This document shows positions 26,896 through 36,031 of a DNA stretch of 64,000 nucleotides, in pieces (within the stretch, counting starts at the first letter, position 1; the number at the start of each line of letters is the position of its first letter). The stretch lies in the NCBI GenBank assembly GCA_910578285.1, contig CAJTQL010000001.1:223251-287250 (forward strand). Direction: 5' to 3'. The notes beneath the pieces are model-generated. The model made no database searches, was not told where the DNA came from, and was given only the letters and a program-made list of their open reading frames with translations. The stretch is from an uncultured Helicobacteraceae bacterium (GTDB taxonomy: Bacteria > Campylobacterota > Campylobacteria > Campylobacterales > Helicobacteraceae). The translations under genes and the position numbers were made by a program.

Positions 26896-27534
26896 ATGTT
26901 GTATGCAATTGGTGATGTACATGGTTGCTATCAGAGTCTCGAGGCTTTGCTCAAAAAATTGCACCCCGAGCCAAGCGATGAGATTTATTTTGTTGGCGAT
27001 GTTGTACACAAGGGGCCACAAAGCGCACAAGTGTTGCGTCTCATTCGCGAAAATGGATTCAAGCTCATTATGGGCAATCATGAGCGGCTCATGATTGACA
27101 ATTTCAAAGAAGGCAGAGCACAAAAGGAATTGCTAATGTCCTATCATGGACGCGAATCGCAGCTGCTCGATGACATTCAATATCTCGAAACGATTCCTTT
27201 ATATGCGCTTTTACCGCTGTTTGACGAGAAAGAACATCAGCTCATTATCACACATGGCTATGGGCATGCGCTGCTTGGCAAGGTTTCGCTGCATAGTCTC
27301 GAGTTTGAGACACGTGTCCTCAAAGAGAGGATTCCATCAAACCTGACACCAAGCAAAGCTGCAAAGATTCAATCACGTTATTTTAATATCTTTGGGCATG
27401 TGCCTTTGCCAATGCCACTCATCGCACCTTGTATGGCGGGGATTGACACGGGTTGCTATAATGGCAATACACTCTGTGCCTTTAGCTTTCCTGAAAAAAC
27501 CGTGATTCTCCAAAGAGCGTTGGAGCACTTATGA
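26896..27534 (+). CDS. PPP-family metallophosphoesterase (Ser/Thr phosphatase or Ap4A hydrolase type)
   Basis: A 212-residue enzyme with the metal-binding signatures GDVHG (residues 7-11), GDVVHKGP (about 35-42) and GNHE (about 58-61), and further histidines in ITHGYGHAL and GHVP. Bacterial relatives (PrpE, ApaH-like) cut diadenosine tetraphosphate or phosphoproteins; which one applies is not clear. It overlaps the next gene by four bases. Confidence 0.88.
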   Translation: MLYAIGDVHGCYQSLEALLKKLHPEPSDEIYFVGDVVHKGPQSAQVLRLIRENGFKLIMGNHERLMIDNFKEGRAQKELLMSYHGRESQLLDDIQYLETIPLYALLPLFDEKEHQLIITHGYGHALLGKVSLHSLEFETRVLKERIPSNLTPSKAAKIQSRYFNIFGHVPLPMPLIAPCMAGIDTGCYNGNTLCAFSFPEKTVILQRALEHL

Positions 27535-27884
27535 GATTGTGCTTGTGGATTTGTCTGTGCATGCCGCTTTGGGCATGGGACATCAACCGCGTGGCGGGAT
27601 TATGCCTCGGGGGCAATGACGGAGCATGTGAGATTCTCTATATGCAACCAATCCCACAAAAAATCGCAACGCTTTTCACACATGCATGCCTAAGCGGCGA
27701 TGTGTGGGGATGTTATCTTGCAGGAAAAGCTCTGCCTGACACAGAGGAGGCGTTGCAATGGTTTTTGCTTGGTTGTGAGAAAAATAGTGCTGTTTGCTGC
27801 TATGAGTCCGCTCTTAGGAGCGGCTCAAGGCAGCTTTTGCACAAGGCATGCGCAATGGGTGATGAACGCGCATGCGCGCACTAG
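27531..27884 (+). CDS. Secreted cysteine-rich Sel1-like small protein
   Basis: A 117-residue protein with a signal peptide (RLCLWICLCMPLWAWD). The mature part has about ten cysteines in patterns such as LCLGGNDGACE, ACLSGDVWGCY and ACAMGDERACAH, like the disulfide-bonded Sel1-like repeats of the Helicobacter cysteine-rich (Hcp) proteins, but shorter. Its location would be the periplasm. It overlaps the phosphatase gene by four bases. Function unknown. Confidence 0.75.
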   Translation: MRLCLWICLCMPLWAWDINRVAGLCLGGNDGACEILYMQPIPQKIATLFTHACLSGDVWGCYLAGKALPDTEEALQWFLLGCEKNSAVCCYESALRSGSRQLLHKACAMGDERACAH

Positions 27885-29092
27885 GGGATGATTTTTGTAC
27901 CATTGGTGCGGTTTGTCGTTGCTGGGGCAATGGATTGCGTGTCTAGCTCTGTGTTGCCATCTTCAGATTCTGCTGTTTTGCTTGCAATACTTTCAGCTGG
28001 CTTGCTCGTGTCGCTTTCACTTTTTTGGTTGCCAAAGAGTGAAAGCAACACATCGGTATTGTCAATTTGCCCAAGAATCAAACGATTGAACGCAAAGATA
28101 TCGAGCAAAGAATCCGCACCACTCTCTTGCAGCTCTGTAACCTTTTGGGCAACTTTTTCGCTATTTTTGCCTGCAAGCTCGGCAAACTCGAGCGTTCCAT
28201 TGGTGTCTTTGTCTTGACGAATCGAATGATTGATGAACATCTCAAGCGAATCGATAAAGCCAAATTCTTCGAGGAATCTATCTCTGTCGGCATCATTTGC
28301 GAACGCGTCATTGAGTGAGCGATAATTGTTTGGGGGCTCGACACCGAGCGCAACAAGCGCCCTAAGCGCCTTTGCCTCTTGCTGTGAGATTGTACCATCG
28401 CCATTGCCATCAAACTCCAAATAGCCTACGCCATATGCTGCTTCGTAATACCAATTCTTGACATAGTCCTCTGCTGCTTGCAATGAACCAAATTTTTCGG
28501 TGAGTTTTTGCGCATTATCCGAATCGAGTTTCAGCTGGATCGTCTTGCCTGAATGCTCATCAACAAAGCGCAATGTATTTGCATCAGCGGCAGGAGTTGT
28601 CGCGCCTACTTCGAGCGGATTGTAATATTGCTTTGCATCTTTTGGAATCGGGTAGCCGCCCGCGCTCACAAGCGATTTATTGAGTAGGGCGCCCACTTTG
28701 TCGCTATTGTCTGTTGCGTTCGCTGCTGTGGTAGATTCTGCGCCTTTGCCTTGCAATGCTGCTGTGAGAAGCGCATCATCTTTGGGCTGTTCGAGTGTGC
28801 TCAAATCGCCGATGAGTTCATGAGTTGTTATCACGATTCCATCATTTATCGCGTTAGTTAGCGCGGCTTTTTGAGATTGCAAGCTCGCAATAAGAGCTTG
28901 GATTTCGGCGACTGCGCTTGAGAGAGCTTGCTCATCTGGGCTTATAGTCTCGCTTTCAGCAAGTTCGAGCTGTTCTTTGAGTGCATCGATTTGTTGTTGA
29001 AAACTTTGAGCAAGCTGCTCATTTTGTGCTTTGTTATGACTTGGAAGAATCGAGTTTGGGTTATATGTTTGTCCATTTTGGATTGAAGTCAT
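27881..29092 (-). CDS. Hypothetical protein with coiled coil and two EF-hand-like calcium loops
   Basis: A 403-residue protein without signal peptide. The N-terminal ~90 residues are Gln/Glu/Leu-rich coiled coil. Two loops have the EF-hand spacing: DGNGDGTISQQE (about residue 240) and DKDTNGTLEFAE (about residue 305). The C-terminus is a disordered Ser/Thr/Glu tail. Start ATG 29092 is better spaced to the GAAGGAGA site than ATG 29095. I do not know the family; export by a non-Sec route is possible but not shown. It converges with the Sel1-like gene, overlapping by four bases. Confidence 0.75.
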   Translation of the reverse strand: MTSIQNGQTYNPNSILPSHNKAQNEQLAQSFQQQIDALKEQLELAESETISPDEQALSSAVAEIQALIASLQSQKAALTNAINDGIVITTHELIGDLSTLEQPKDDALLTAALQGKGAESTTAANATDNSDKVGALLNKSLVSAGGYPIPKDAKQYYNPLEVGATTPAADANTLRFVDEHSGKTIQLKLDSDNAQKLTEKFGSLQAAEDYVKNWYYEAAYGVGYLEFDGNGDGTISQQEAKALRALVALGVEPPNNYRSLNDAFANDADRDRFLEEFGFIDSLEMFINHSIRQDKDTNGTLEFAELAGKNSEKVAQKVTELQESGADSLLDIFAFNRLILGQIDNTDVLLSLFGNQKSESDTSKPAESIASKTAESEDGNTELDTQSIAPATTNRTNGTKIIP

Positions 29093-29173
29093 CATGTCTC
29101 CTTCTGAAGAAATATTTTTTAATCAAGCAATTTTTATTCCATATTTTGATACAAGGCTTAAGAGAATTTTGGC

Positions 29174-29179
29174 TACAAT
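29174..29179 (+). promoter_or_regulatory. -10 element very close to the uracil-DNA glycosylase start
   Basis: TACAAT ends 5 bases before ATG 29185, and no ribosome site lies between. If used, the messenger would be leaderless or nearly so. Confidence 0.45.
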
Positions 29180-29184
29180 AGAAC

Positions 29185-29832
29185 ATGCGAAATCACCAAC
29201 AACAGCTCGCCAAATGTTTGCGTTTAAAACAACTCTATATTGAACGTCTCTGTGGAACCAAATTTGTCGCATTGCGCCCATTGCCTGTGCTGCAAAATGG
29301 CACACATGAGCAGCTCGAAGCACAGATTCGGCATTGCCATTTGTGTACACTTGCCAAAACCAAAGCACGTCCAAACGTGGGCTATATGCCGCAAGGTGCA
29401 CGCATTGCGTTTATTGCTGAATCGCCATTTTTGGAGCAAGAAAATCTCCCAATTCTCAAAACGCGCGGTGGAGAAATGTTGCAAGATATGATAGAAAAAA
29501 TTTTGAAGCTATCCGTGAAAGAAGTGGCACTTCTTTCATTGCTCAAATGTGCGCCGCCCATTGGCTATAATGTTTCTGAAGAATGTTTCAATGCATGCGC
29601 ACCCTATCTCTTTGAGCAATTGCAGAGATTGCGCCCTAAAATCATCGTCTTGCTTGGTGCGATTGTGTCGCAACATTTTCTTCCAGCAGATTTTGAAAAC
29701 GTGCGCGGTCGACTTGGGAGCTGGGAAGGCATGCAGCTTATACCCATTCATAGTCCGCGCTTTTTGCTGCGCAACCCATCTTTTAAACGTGAAACGATGC
29801 GGGATTTATTGTTTATTAAAAGTTTATTATAA
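29185..29832 (+). CDS. Uracil-DNA glycosylase, iron-sulfur (family 4-like)
   Basis: The 215-residue protein removes uracil from DNA by family. The cysteines of the 4Fe-4S cluster are CHLC (about residues 51-54), the one in SLLKCAPP and a further one in ECFNACAPYL. IAFIAESP is the family motif for the water-activating loop (usually GEAPG), and IPIHSPRFLLRN corresponds to the HPSxxLR motif. No Shine-Dalgarno is seen before ATG 29185. Confidence 0.85.
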   Translation: MRNHQQQLAKCLRLKQLYIERLCGTKFVALRPLPVLQNGTHEQLEAQIRHCHLCTLAKTKARPNVGYMPQGARIAFIAESPFLEQENLPILKTRGGEMLQDMIEKILKLSVKEVALLSLLKCAPPIGYNVSEECFNACAPYLFEQLQRLRPKIIVLLGAIVSQHFLPADFENVRGRLGSWEGMQLIPIHSPRFLLRNPSFKRETMRDLLFIKSLL

Positions 29833-29840
29833 GGAGCACC

Positions 29841-31061
29841 ATGCGCATTGTTATATTGATTTGTTTATTGTTTTTTGGAATCCTCTTTGCACGCGAGCAG
29901 CGGCTTTCGCCATTGCCTCTACCGACTATGGAAATGGTCAATACAAATCCTATTGAATGCGATATTGTATGCCTTAGCGAACTCTTGCAAGAAGGGCAGA
30001 TTTTTTCATTTCTCGCACGTTTTGGGCAAAATATCAAAGACAATCGCCTACTATCGACATTCTCGACATTGATGGAACAACATGGCTTTGGGCTCGCATA
30101 TGCGAATCAAAATAGCGATGCGCAGGTGAAAATCGCATTGATTTTGCCCAAAAAAAGCATTGGTAGTTATTCTCTTAGCACAATCAACACCGTGCTTGCC
30201 TATCTCACATCGCAACCATATTCCTTTTTCTTCGAGGTGTTTGATATTGGTGAGGAGGATTTGCAGGGGCTAAGCACAGTGCTTGGCACGATTGAGAATC
30301 GTGGCTTTGGTGGGGCGATTGCGATTTGTACAACAAAGGCGATTCCATTCATTCCGCAACTCACGCCCAAGATTCCACTTTTTATTGCGTCTGTGCATAA
30401 AGAACAAGTGATTCCAAACAATTCACTTTCAAGCAATCTCTTGTTTGGTGGAATCAGCTATCATGAGCAGATTGCCACACTCAAGCGATTCATGGAGCCC
30501 AGCGCACGCGCCGTGTTATTCAACGATGAAAGCGCAACGGGCTTGCGGATTGCCAATGAGATTAAACAAGAGCACATTCCTATTGCACTCGAAGAAAGCT
30601 TGAATTCCAAGACAATTTCTACGTTTGGACGCAATCTCAAGTATCAAGCAAATATTCTGCGTGGAAGCAATCTATTTCTCAACACACCGATTAATAATAG
30701 CGCATTTATTCTCTCGCAGCTCACCTACAACCGCATTCAACCCGCCACAATTTTAACAACACAACTTGGCTTTAACCATGCACTTTTTACGCTCACACAG
30801 CAAAATGACCGATTGTTTTTGTTTGTGAGCAGTGTTACGGGGCGCAAAATTGGTGATATTCGCGAGTATGCTGCGCTGCTTGATGTTGATTTGTATTATG
30901 ATTGGATTCATTATAGCACAGCGATTGGAGCAGAATATCTTTATCATCAGCTCTTTAGCGACTCAAAAAAATGGTTTAGCGAAAAGTTTCGTGAGAATCA
31001 AGTCAAGTATGAAGTCAAGGTTTATCGAGCAAGAAATCATCAATTTGAGGTTGTGGAATAG
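29841..31061 (+). CDS. Periplasmic hypothetical protein with binding-protein-like fold
   Basis: A 406-residue protein with a signal peptide (RIVILICLLFFGILFA). The alternating strand-helix pattern with VKIALILPKKSIGSYS, GGAIAICTTKAIPF and KIPLFIASVHKE recalls type 1 periplasmic binding proteins such as the LpoA/LivK fold. I do not recognise a specific family. It follows the glycosylase gene by 8 bases with an AAGGAG site, so both are probably one transcript. Confidence 0.75.
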   Translation: MRIVILICLLFFGILFAREQRLSPLPLPTMEMVNTNPIECDIVCLSELLQEGQIFSFLARFGQNIKDNRLLSTFSTLMEQHGFGLAYANQNSDAQVKIALILPKKSIGSYSLSTINTVLAYLTSQPYSFFFEVFDIGEEDLQGLSTVLGTIENRGFGGAIAICTTKAIPFIPQLTPKIPLFIASVHKEQVIPNNSLSSNLLFGGISYHEQIATLKRFMEPSARAVLFNDESATGLRIANEIKQEHIPIALEESLNSKTISTFGRNLKYQANILRGSNLFLNTPINNSAFILSQLTYNRIQPATILTTQLGFNHALFTLTQQNDRLFLFVSSVTGRKIGDIREYAALLDVDLYYDWIHYSTAIGAEYLYHQLFSDSKKWFSEKFRENQVKYEVKVYRARNHQFEVVE

Positions 31062-31089
31062 CGCCCCCTAGAGGGGCTAGGGAGAATCC

Positions 31090-31560
31090 CTAAACAAGCA
31101 TGTCGATTCTGTTGCCATCTTGTGGAAACGCATCAACATTGCTGCTTGTTGTGCTATTTCCGTTGATTGCTGCATTGCTGCTTGCAGGATTGTTTGCGGG
31201 ATTATTCATCGCAGTTGCTTCAGCGACAGCATTTTGATTTGCTTGAGACGATGAAGCATCTTGGCTAGCAGATGTTGTTTGGCTATCAGAAGCATTTTGT
31301 GCAGCTTGAGTCTGCGCACCATTTTGATTTTGGTTTTGGTTGCTTGCATCGCTTGTTGCTGTTGCAGCACCACTTTGAGCACTCTGTGCTTCTGTGCTGC
31401 CAGCAGCTTGGCTTGTAGTAGCGTTTTGTGCAACATCTTGCGTATTTGAAGATCCTGAACCAGAGCCAGAAGTTGTGTTGCTTGACATCACATCATTTGA
31501 TGTACTATTTCCTGTCATATAGCCAGAAAGATAACCTGTTGAACCTGCGATTGGATCCAT
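31090..31560 (-). CDS. Low-complexity Ser/Asn/Gln/Ala-rich hypothetical protein
   Basis: A 156-residue protein made almost only of S, N, Q, A, T and G, with no signal peptide, membrane segment or lysine. Only the start (MDPIAGSTGYLSGYMTG) and the end (DGNRIDMLV) look specific. It should be disordered. ATG 31560 has an AAGGAG site and an extended -10, so it is a real gene. Role unknown; a flagellar or exported linker protein is one guess. Confidence 0.7.
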   Translation of the reverse strand: MDPIAGSTGYLSGYMTGNSTSNDVMSSNTTSGSGSGSSNTQDVAQNATTSQAAGSTEAQSAQSGAATATSDASNQNQNQNGAQTQAAQNASDSQTTSASQDASSSQANQNAVAEATAMNNPANNPASSNAAINGNSTTSSNVDAFPQDGNRIDMLV

Positions 31561-31587
31561 AGAGTGACTCCTTTTTTAATTTGAAAC

Positions 31588-31596
31588 ACTATAGCA
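31588..31596 (-). promoter_or_regulatory. Extended -10 promoter of the low-complexity gene
   Basis: On the minus strand TGCTATAGT matches TGn-TATAaT and lies about 28 bases before ATG 31560. Confidence 0.6.
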
Positions 31597-31651
31597 CTTT
31601 GTTACTTAAAAATCTTTGAATCTAGGAGTCGAAAATGGGGAAGAAAATGCG

Positions 31652-31728
31652 TGGTATCAAGGGGGAGACTTGAACTCCCGACCTCCGGCTTATGAGACCA
31701 GCGCTCTAACCAGCTGAGCTACCCTGAC
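31652..31728 (-). tRNA. tRNA-Met(CAU) (could be tRNA-Ile2)
   Basis: A 77-base cloverleaf on the minus strand with encoded CCA. D-arm GCTCAGCTGGTTAGAGC, anticodon stem CTGGT with loop CTCATAA, T-arm GGGAGTTCAAGTCTCCC. The anticodon is CAT. The stem lacks the three G-C pairs of initiator tRNA, so it is elongator Met or the lysidine-modified Ile tRNA; I cannot decide between them. Confidence 0.93.
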
Positions 31729-31773
31729 AAAAACTGCGATTCTAGCACAACTGCGTGCAAAAGTCAAGCAATT

Positions 31774-34032
31774 CTACCAAAGCCCGCAAATGGCTGTGTA
31801 GGCACAATAGCGGCATGTCGGGTTTATTGTGGGCGCAATTTGGATTTCGCCCCTAAGCTCTTGAAGCGTTTGGGCAAGCAGCGCAGCACCTTTGGTGCAA
31901 TCAAGTGTAAGCAATTGATTCTGATATAAATCATAAAACGATGCCCGAATCTGTGTTGCACCCCTGTGTTTGAGCGCTTGCGTATAAATCGCGAGTTGCA
32001 GTTCATCTTTCATATCATGATGAAAATGTTTTTTGAGCTTATAGTCAATGATATGCAAACTGCCATTTGGCTCTTTGTCGATTCTATCAATCATGCCTTC
32101 AATACCAAAGCCATCAAGTATAAAATAAAAATTTTGTTCGATTGCATGCGTACGCACGCCGTCATTGTAGCGCCTTTGTTCAGCAGCAAAAAAGGTGCGC
32201 AGATAGTGCCCCACCACATCACTATCAAAACGTTGCAATCCCGCAAGAGGCGCTTTTGCAAGCAAAGCATAGAATGTTTTCTCACGTTCTTTAGGCGTTT
32301 TTTGTGTTTTGTAAGCAGTCGCAAGCATGCGATGCACAAGCAGCCCTAGTTCCGCATTGCCATTGTCTTTTGTCTCGAGCTGTTCGATATAGCGATAATA
32401 AAATTGATTGCGGCATTGCACAAAACTATAAATCTTACTAAACGAAAGCCTAAAGTCTTTGGGGAGAACGACAGAAAAACACTCGGGTTCTCGCCGAATC
32501 TCACGGCTTACGCCAAACAAGCTCTGCTTATAAAGTGCTTCGCCATCGATTCGTTTTATCTGGAACACATCGTCCATTTCTTGTTCTAAAATGAGACTCG
32601 ATTCGTTGTTTTCTTCATTCTCAATCCAAGCCAAAACAGCATGTTCACTCGCGCGCAAAAGAGCATAGTAATAATGCTTTTGCAGGTTTTCGCGGTCTTT
32701 ATGAGTTGGCAAATGCGCTGCCTTACGAATGGCGGTATTAAGAAACAATTCCTTATCATTTGGGCGTGGCACAAAACCTTCATTCATATGAAGCACAATC
32801 ACAGCCTTAAAGGCTATGCCACGCGTCTCAAGGATTCCCATGACACGCACTTTGCCACCGCCAACATCATCAACGCGCCGCGAATCAAGCTCGAGCAAGA
32901 CAATTTGGAGCATTTCATCGAGCGTGCGCGCACTAAGTAGCGGCGCAATTTGTGCATAGAAAATGCAAAATTCATCGAGCAATATTGCAATCTCTTCGTC
33001 CTCGCTAAAAATTTTGCCAAGCGCGCTCAAAGCACCTAGTCCTGTCGCATCGATTTCACTTGCGCGCTGCCAAGTTGCAGGAACATCAAGCGCCCTCGAT
33101 TCGGCAGGCATGCATAAAAACTCGCGCAAACCTTGCAATGTTTGGTATGTGGGTAGCTCACGTTGGGATTGCCCCATAGCATAGTTGAGGTTGCGGTGTG
33201 AATCAAAGAGTTGGAGCGTGTCTTTAAATCGTTCGTCAGGCAGCACAATGACGATGTCTTCAGCATCGATTCCGCTTTGTACCCATCGCGCAATGGTGTC
33301 GAAACACAAAGCAGCTTGGTTGAGAGGATTTGTAAACACATAGCCCGCAATGGTGCGCAGTTGTATGATGATTTGTTGCGCATGCACAATCTGTTTTGCG
33401 GTAAAATCGAGCGTGTAACTATGGTTAGTGGCAAGCGCGCATGCGCTAAGTGCGTTGAGGCTGTTGAGATTATAGCAATCAGTCTTAAAATGCAGCAAAA
33501 GTGGCTTGTGGCGTGCGATTTGTTCCAAAATCTTGCGCTCATAGACAGAGAGAAAGCCATCGACAAAAAACTCGATACGCTCGTAAATGTCGAGCATTTC
33601 AACGACAAAGCGACCTTTTTGCAATGTGCAATCGATGAAGCCATATTCGGATAGCTTCGCGAGATAGGATTCTAGCAGCTGCTGCAAAACATGCAAATGA
33701 TCTCCATATTCATCATAGGTGTCAAATTTCTCGAGCTCATAAAGCGAAACATCAGACGTTGCGAGCTCATCAAGAAAAGGAAAGATGAAATGTCCATCTT
33801 GCAAGAAAGCAAGGAAACTAGAATCAAACTCCAGTGCGCCCACATCAACATTTACACTCACGCTGCTTAAGAATATCTTGCGAAAAGCTGCAGGCAATGC
33901 TGCGCCTTCGCACACAAAAAATCGGCGCAAAAAGACGCTCCACAACATTGCTTCAGGCAAACGAAGCTCATGGTGTTGTGCATAAAATTGTTGCAACGCC
34001 CTGCCGTTGGCAAAAAGATAGAGGGTTTGCAC
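31774..34032 (-). CDS. addB: AddB-like recombination nuclease/helicase subunit
   Basis: AddB works with AddA at double-strand breaks. The 752-residue protein ends with the RecB-type nuclease domain (FGIEGMIDRIDK then IIDYKLKKH) and a C-terminal cysteine set CRYCAYTAIC, which together with an upstream cysteine binds an iron-sulfur cluster in AddB. The N-terminal part has the degenerate helicase fold. Start is GTG 34032, sharing a base with the tkt stop (TAGTG). The addB-tkt neighbourhood also occurs in H. pylori. Confidence 0.88.
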   Translation of the reverse strand: MQTLYLFANGRALQQFYAQHHELRLPEAMLWSVFLRRFFVCEGAALPAAFRKIFLSSVSVNVDVGALEFDSSFLAFLQDGHFIFPFLDELATSDVSLYELEKFDTYDEYGDHLHVLQQLLESYLAKLSEYGFIDCTLQKGRFVVEMLDIYERIEFFVDGFLSVYERKILEQIARHKPLLLHFKTDCYNLNSLNALSACALATNHSYTLDFTAKQIVHAQQIIIQLRTIAGYVFTNPLNQAALCFDTIARWVQSGIDAEDIVIVLPDERFKDTLQLFDSHRNLNYAMGQSQRELPTYQTLQGLREFLCMPAESRALDVPATWQRASEIDATGLGALSALGKIFSEDEEIAILLDEFCIFYAQIAPLLSARTLDEMLQIVLLELDSRRVDDVGGGKVRVMGILETRGIAFKAVIVLHMNEGFVPRPNDKELFLNTAIRKAAHLPTHKDRENLQKHYYYALLRASEHAVLAWIENEENNESSLILEQEMDDVFQIKRIDGEALYKQSLFGVSREIRREPECFSVVLPKDFRLSFSKIYSFVQCRNQFYYRYIEQLETKDNGNAELGLLVHRMLATAYKTQKTPKEREKTFYALLAKAPLAGLQRFDSDVVGHYLRTFFAAEQRRYNDGVRTHAIEQNFYFILDGFGIEGMIDRIDKEPNGSLHIIDYKLKKHFHHDMKDELQLAIYTQALKHRGATQIRASFYDLYQNQLLTLDCTKGAALLAQTLQELRGEIQIAPTINPTCRYCAYTAICGLW

Positions 34033-35987
34033 TAGGAATTTTGGAGGCGCTCTAGAATCTGCCCCGCGATTGTCTCTGCATCAAATCCAAAGTATTTAAA
34101 CAATTGCTCGCCGGGCGCCGAATGCCCAAATGAGTGCATCGAAATGACATGGTCTGCAAATCGATACCATTCAAAGGCGCGTGCTGCCTCAATGGCGATT
34201 CGCAATGTATTTGATGGAAAGAGGAGATTTTGATATTCCGCATTTTGCTCAAGCAGCAAATCAAAACATGGCACGCTCACAACTTGCACGCCGATGTTTT
34301 GTGATTCTAGAATCTGTGCAACAGCAAGACAAAGTGAGACTTCAGAGCCACTTGCCATAAGAACAAGCTGTATTTCCGAGCTACTTTGCAAAATATAGCC
34401 ACCATGCGCGATGTTTGCCTGTGTGCATGGCTGCAATACAGGGAGATTCTGTCTGCTTAAGACAAATGCTGAAGGTGCTTGCAATTCAAGCGCAACCTGC
34501 CACGCTGCGACATTCTCGTTTGCATCAGCAGGGCGAAAGACATACAAGCCGGGCATGGCGCGCAAATGGCTCAACTGCTCAATGGGTTGGTGTGTTGCTC
34601 CGTCTTCGCCCACACCGATAGAATCATGTGTCCAAATATAAAAACAGCGCAATTTCATAAGCGCCGCAAGCCGCACAGAAGGGGCGAGATAATCACTAAA
34701 GACAAAGAATGTCGCACAAAAAGGCAAGAAAAGTCCATAGGCTGCAATTGCGTTTGTAATCGCGGCAGAGCTGTGCTCGCGGATTCCAAAATGGAGATTG
34801 CGTCCTTGTGGGAAGTCTTGTTCCTTTTGCAAATACGTATTGTTCGAGGGCGAGAGGTCAGCGCTCCCACCCAAGAATCCGGGCAACGCAGCCGCGATAG
34901 CTTGCAGAATCTGCCCATTGCTCGCGCGTGTTGCAATGCTGCTGCCTGTCTCAAAGGTTGGATAGACAACATCTGTCGTATCCACAACAAGAAGCTTTTG
35001 CAATAGGGCTTTTTTCTCCTCGCTTAACGCAAGTATGCGCAGATTCCATTGCAGCTCAAGCATGCTGCCCATATTTTCGAGCATGCGAAAATAGAATCGC
35101 ACATCATCAGGGACATAAAATGTATCATCTGCATTGCAAAAGCCGCTCGCGACTTTTGATGTCGCAATCTCTTCTTCACCCAAAGGTGCGCCATGTGTCT
35201 TGTGCGAACCGCTTAGATTCTTTGCGCCCTTTGCGATGATGGTATGCGCGATGACAAGCGCAGGTTTTGGTGATTGTTTTGCTCCATTAATCGCCTCGTT
35301 AATGCTGATTGCATTATGCCCATCGCATTCAAAAACCTCCCACCCTTGTGCGACAAAACGTGTGCGGACATCCTCGCTAAATGCGAGTCCTACATCGCCC
35401 TCGATTGTGATGCGATTGCAATCATAAATCATCACAAGCGAGGAAAGTTGCAGATGCCCAGCAAGCGAGCATGCCTCATAGCTAATGCCTTCTTGCAAAT
35501 CGCCATCGCCGCAAATGCAATAGACTTGGTGATTGATGATGTCGCTGCCTAATCGTTCTTGCGCATAGCGCGCTGCCATAGCGAATCCTACGGCGTTGGC
35601 AACGCCTTGCCCAAGTGGTCCTGTGGTGATTTCAATCCCTTCTGTGAGCCCATATTCTGGGTGTCCGGGCGTAATCGATTCGAGCTGCCGAAAGTTTTGC
35701 AGTGCCTCAAGCGGCACGTTAAAGCCCCACAAATGCAGCAAAGAATAAATCATCGCTGATGTGTGCCCACCGCTAAAGACGATTCTATCGCGGTTGAGCC
35801 ATTGTGGGTTGCTTGGTGTTAGGCGCAAATGCAGACTAAGCACGCTCATGATTTCAGCAAGCCCCATAGGTGCGCCCGGATGTCCGCTACCTGCTTTTTG
35901 CACCATATCGGCGCTCAAAAAACGTAGACAATTTGCCATACGTTCAATAATCGGAATATCTTTTTGCTCGATAGATACAGCTAGCAT
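34032..35987 (-). CDS. tkt: Transketolase
   Basis: Transketolase moves two-carbon units in the pentose phosphate pathway using thiamine diphosphate. The 651-residue protein has GSGHPGAPMG near residue 34, the cofactor motif GDGDLQEGISYEA near 155 and the HDSIGVGEDGATHQPIEQL segment near 460. The neighbouring addB gene starts on its last base. Confidence 0.97.
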   Translation of the reverse strand: MLAVSIEQKDIPIIERMANCLRFLSADMVQKAGSGHPGAPMGLAEIMSVLSLHLRLTPSNPQWLNRDRIVFSGGHTSAMIYSLLHLWGFNVPLEALQNFRQLESITPGHPEYGLTEGIEITTGPLGQGVANAVGFAMAARYAQERLGSDIINHQVYCICGDGDLQEGISYEACSLAGHLQLSSLVMIYDCNRITIEGDVGLAFSEDVRTRFVAQGWEVFECDGHNAISINEAINGAKQSPKPALVIAHTIIAKGAKNLSGSHKTHGAPLGEEEIATSKVASGFCNADDTFYVPDDVRFYFRMLENMGSMLELQWNLRILALSEEKKALLQKLLVVDTTDVVYPTFETGSSIATRASNGQILQAIAAALPGFLGGSADLSPSNNTYLQKEQDFPQGRNLHFGIREHSSAAITNAIAAYGLFLPFCATFFVFSDYLAPSVRLAALMKLRCFYIWTHDSIGVGEDGATHQPIEQLSHLRAMPGLYVFRPADANENVAAWQVALELQAPSAFVLSRQNLPVLQPCTQANIAHGGYILQSSSEIQLVLMASGSEVSLCLAVAQILESQNIGVQVVSVPCFDLLLEQNAEYQNLLFPSNTLRIAIEAARAFEWYRFADHVISMHSFGHSAPGEQLFKYFGFDAETIAGQILERLQNS

Positions 35988-36031
35988 GTTCGACTCCTTT
36001 TGGACATTCTAGCACAAATTTCCAAAGAATC

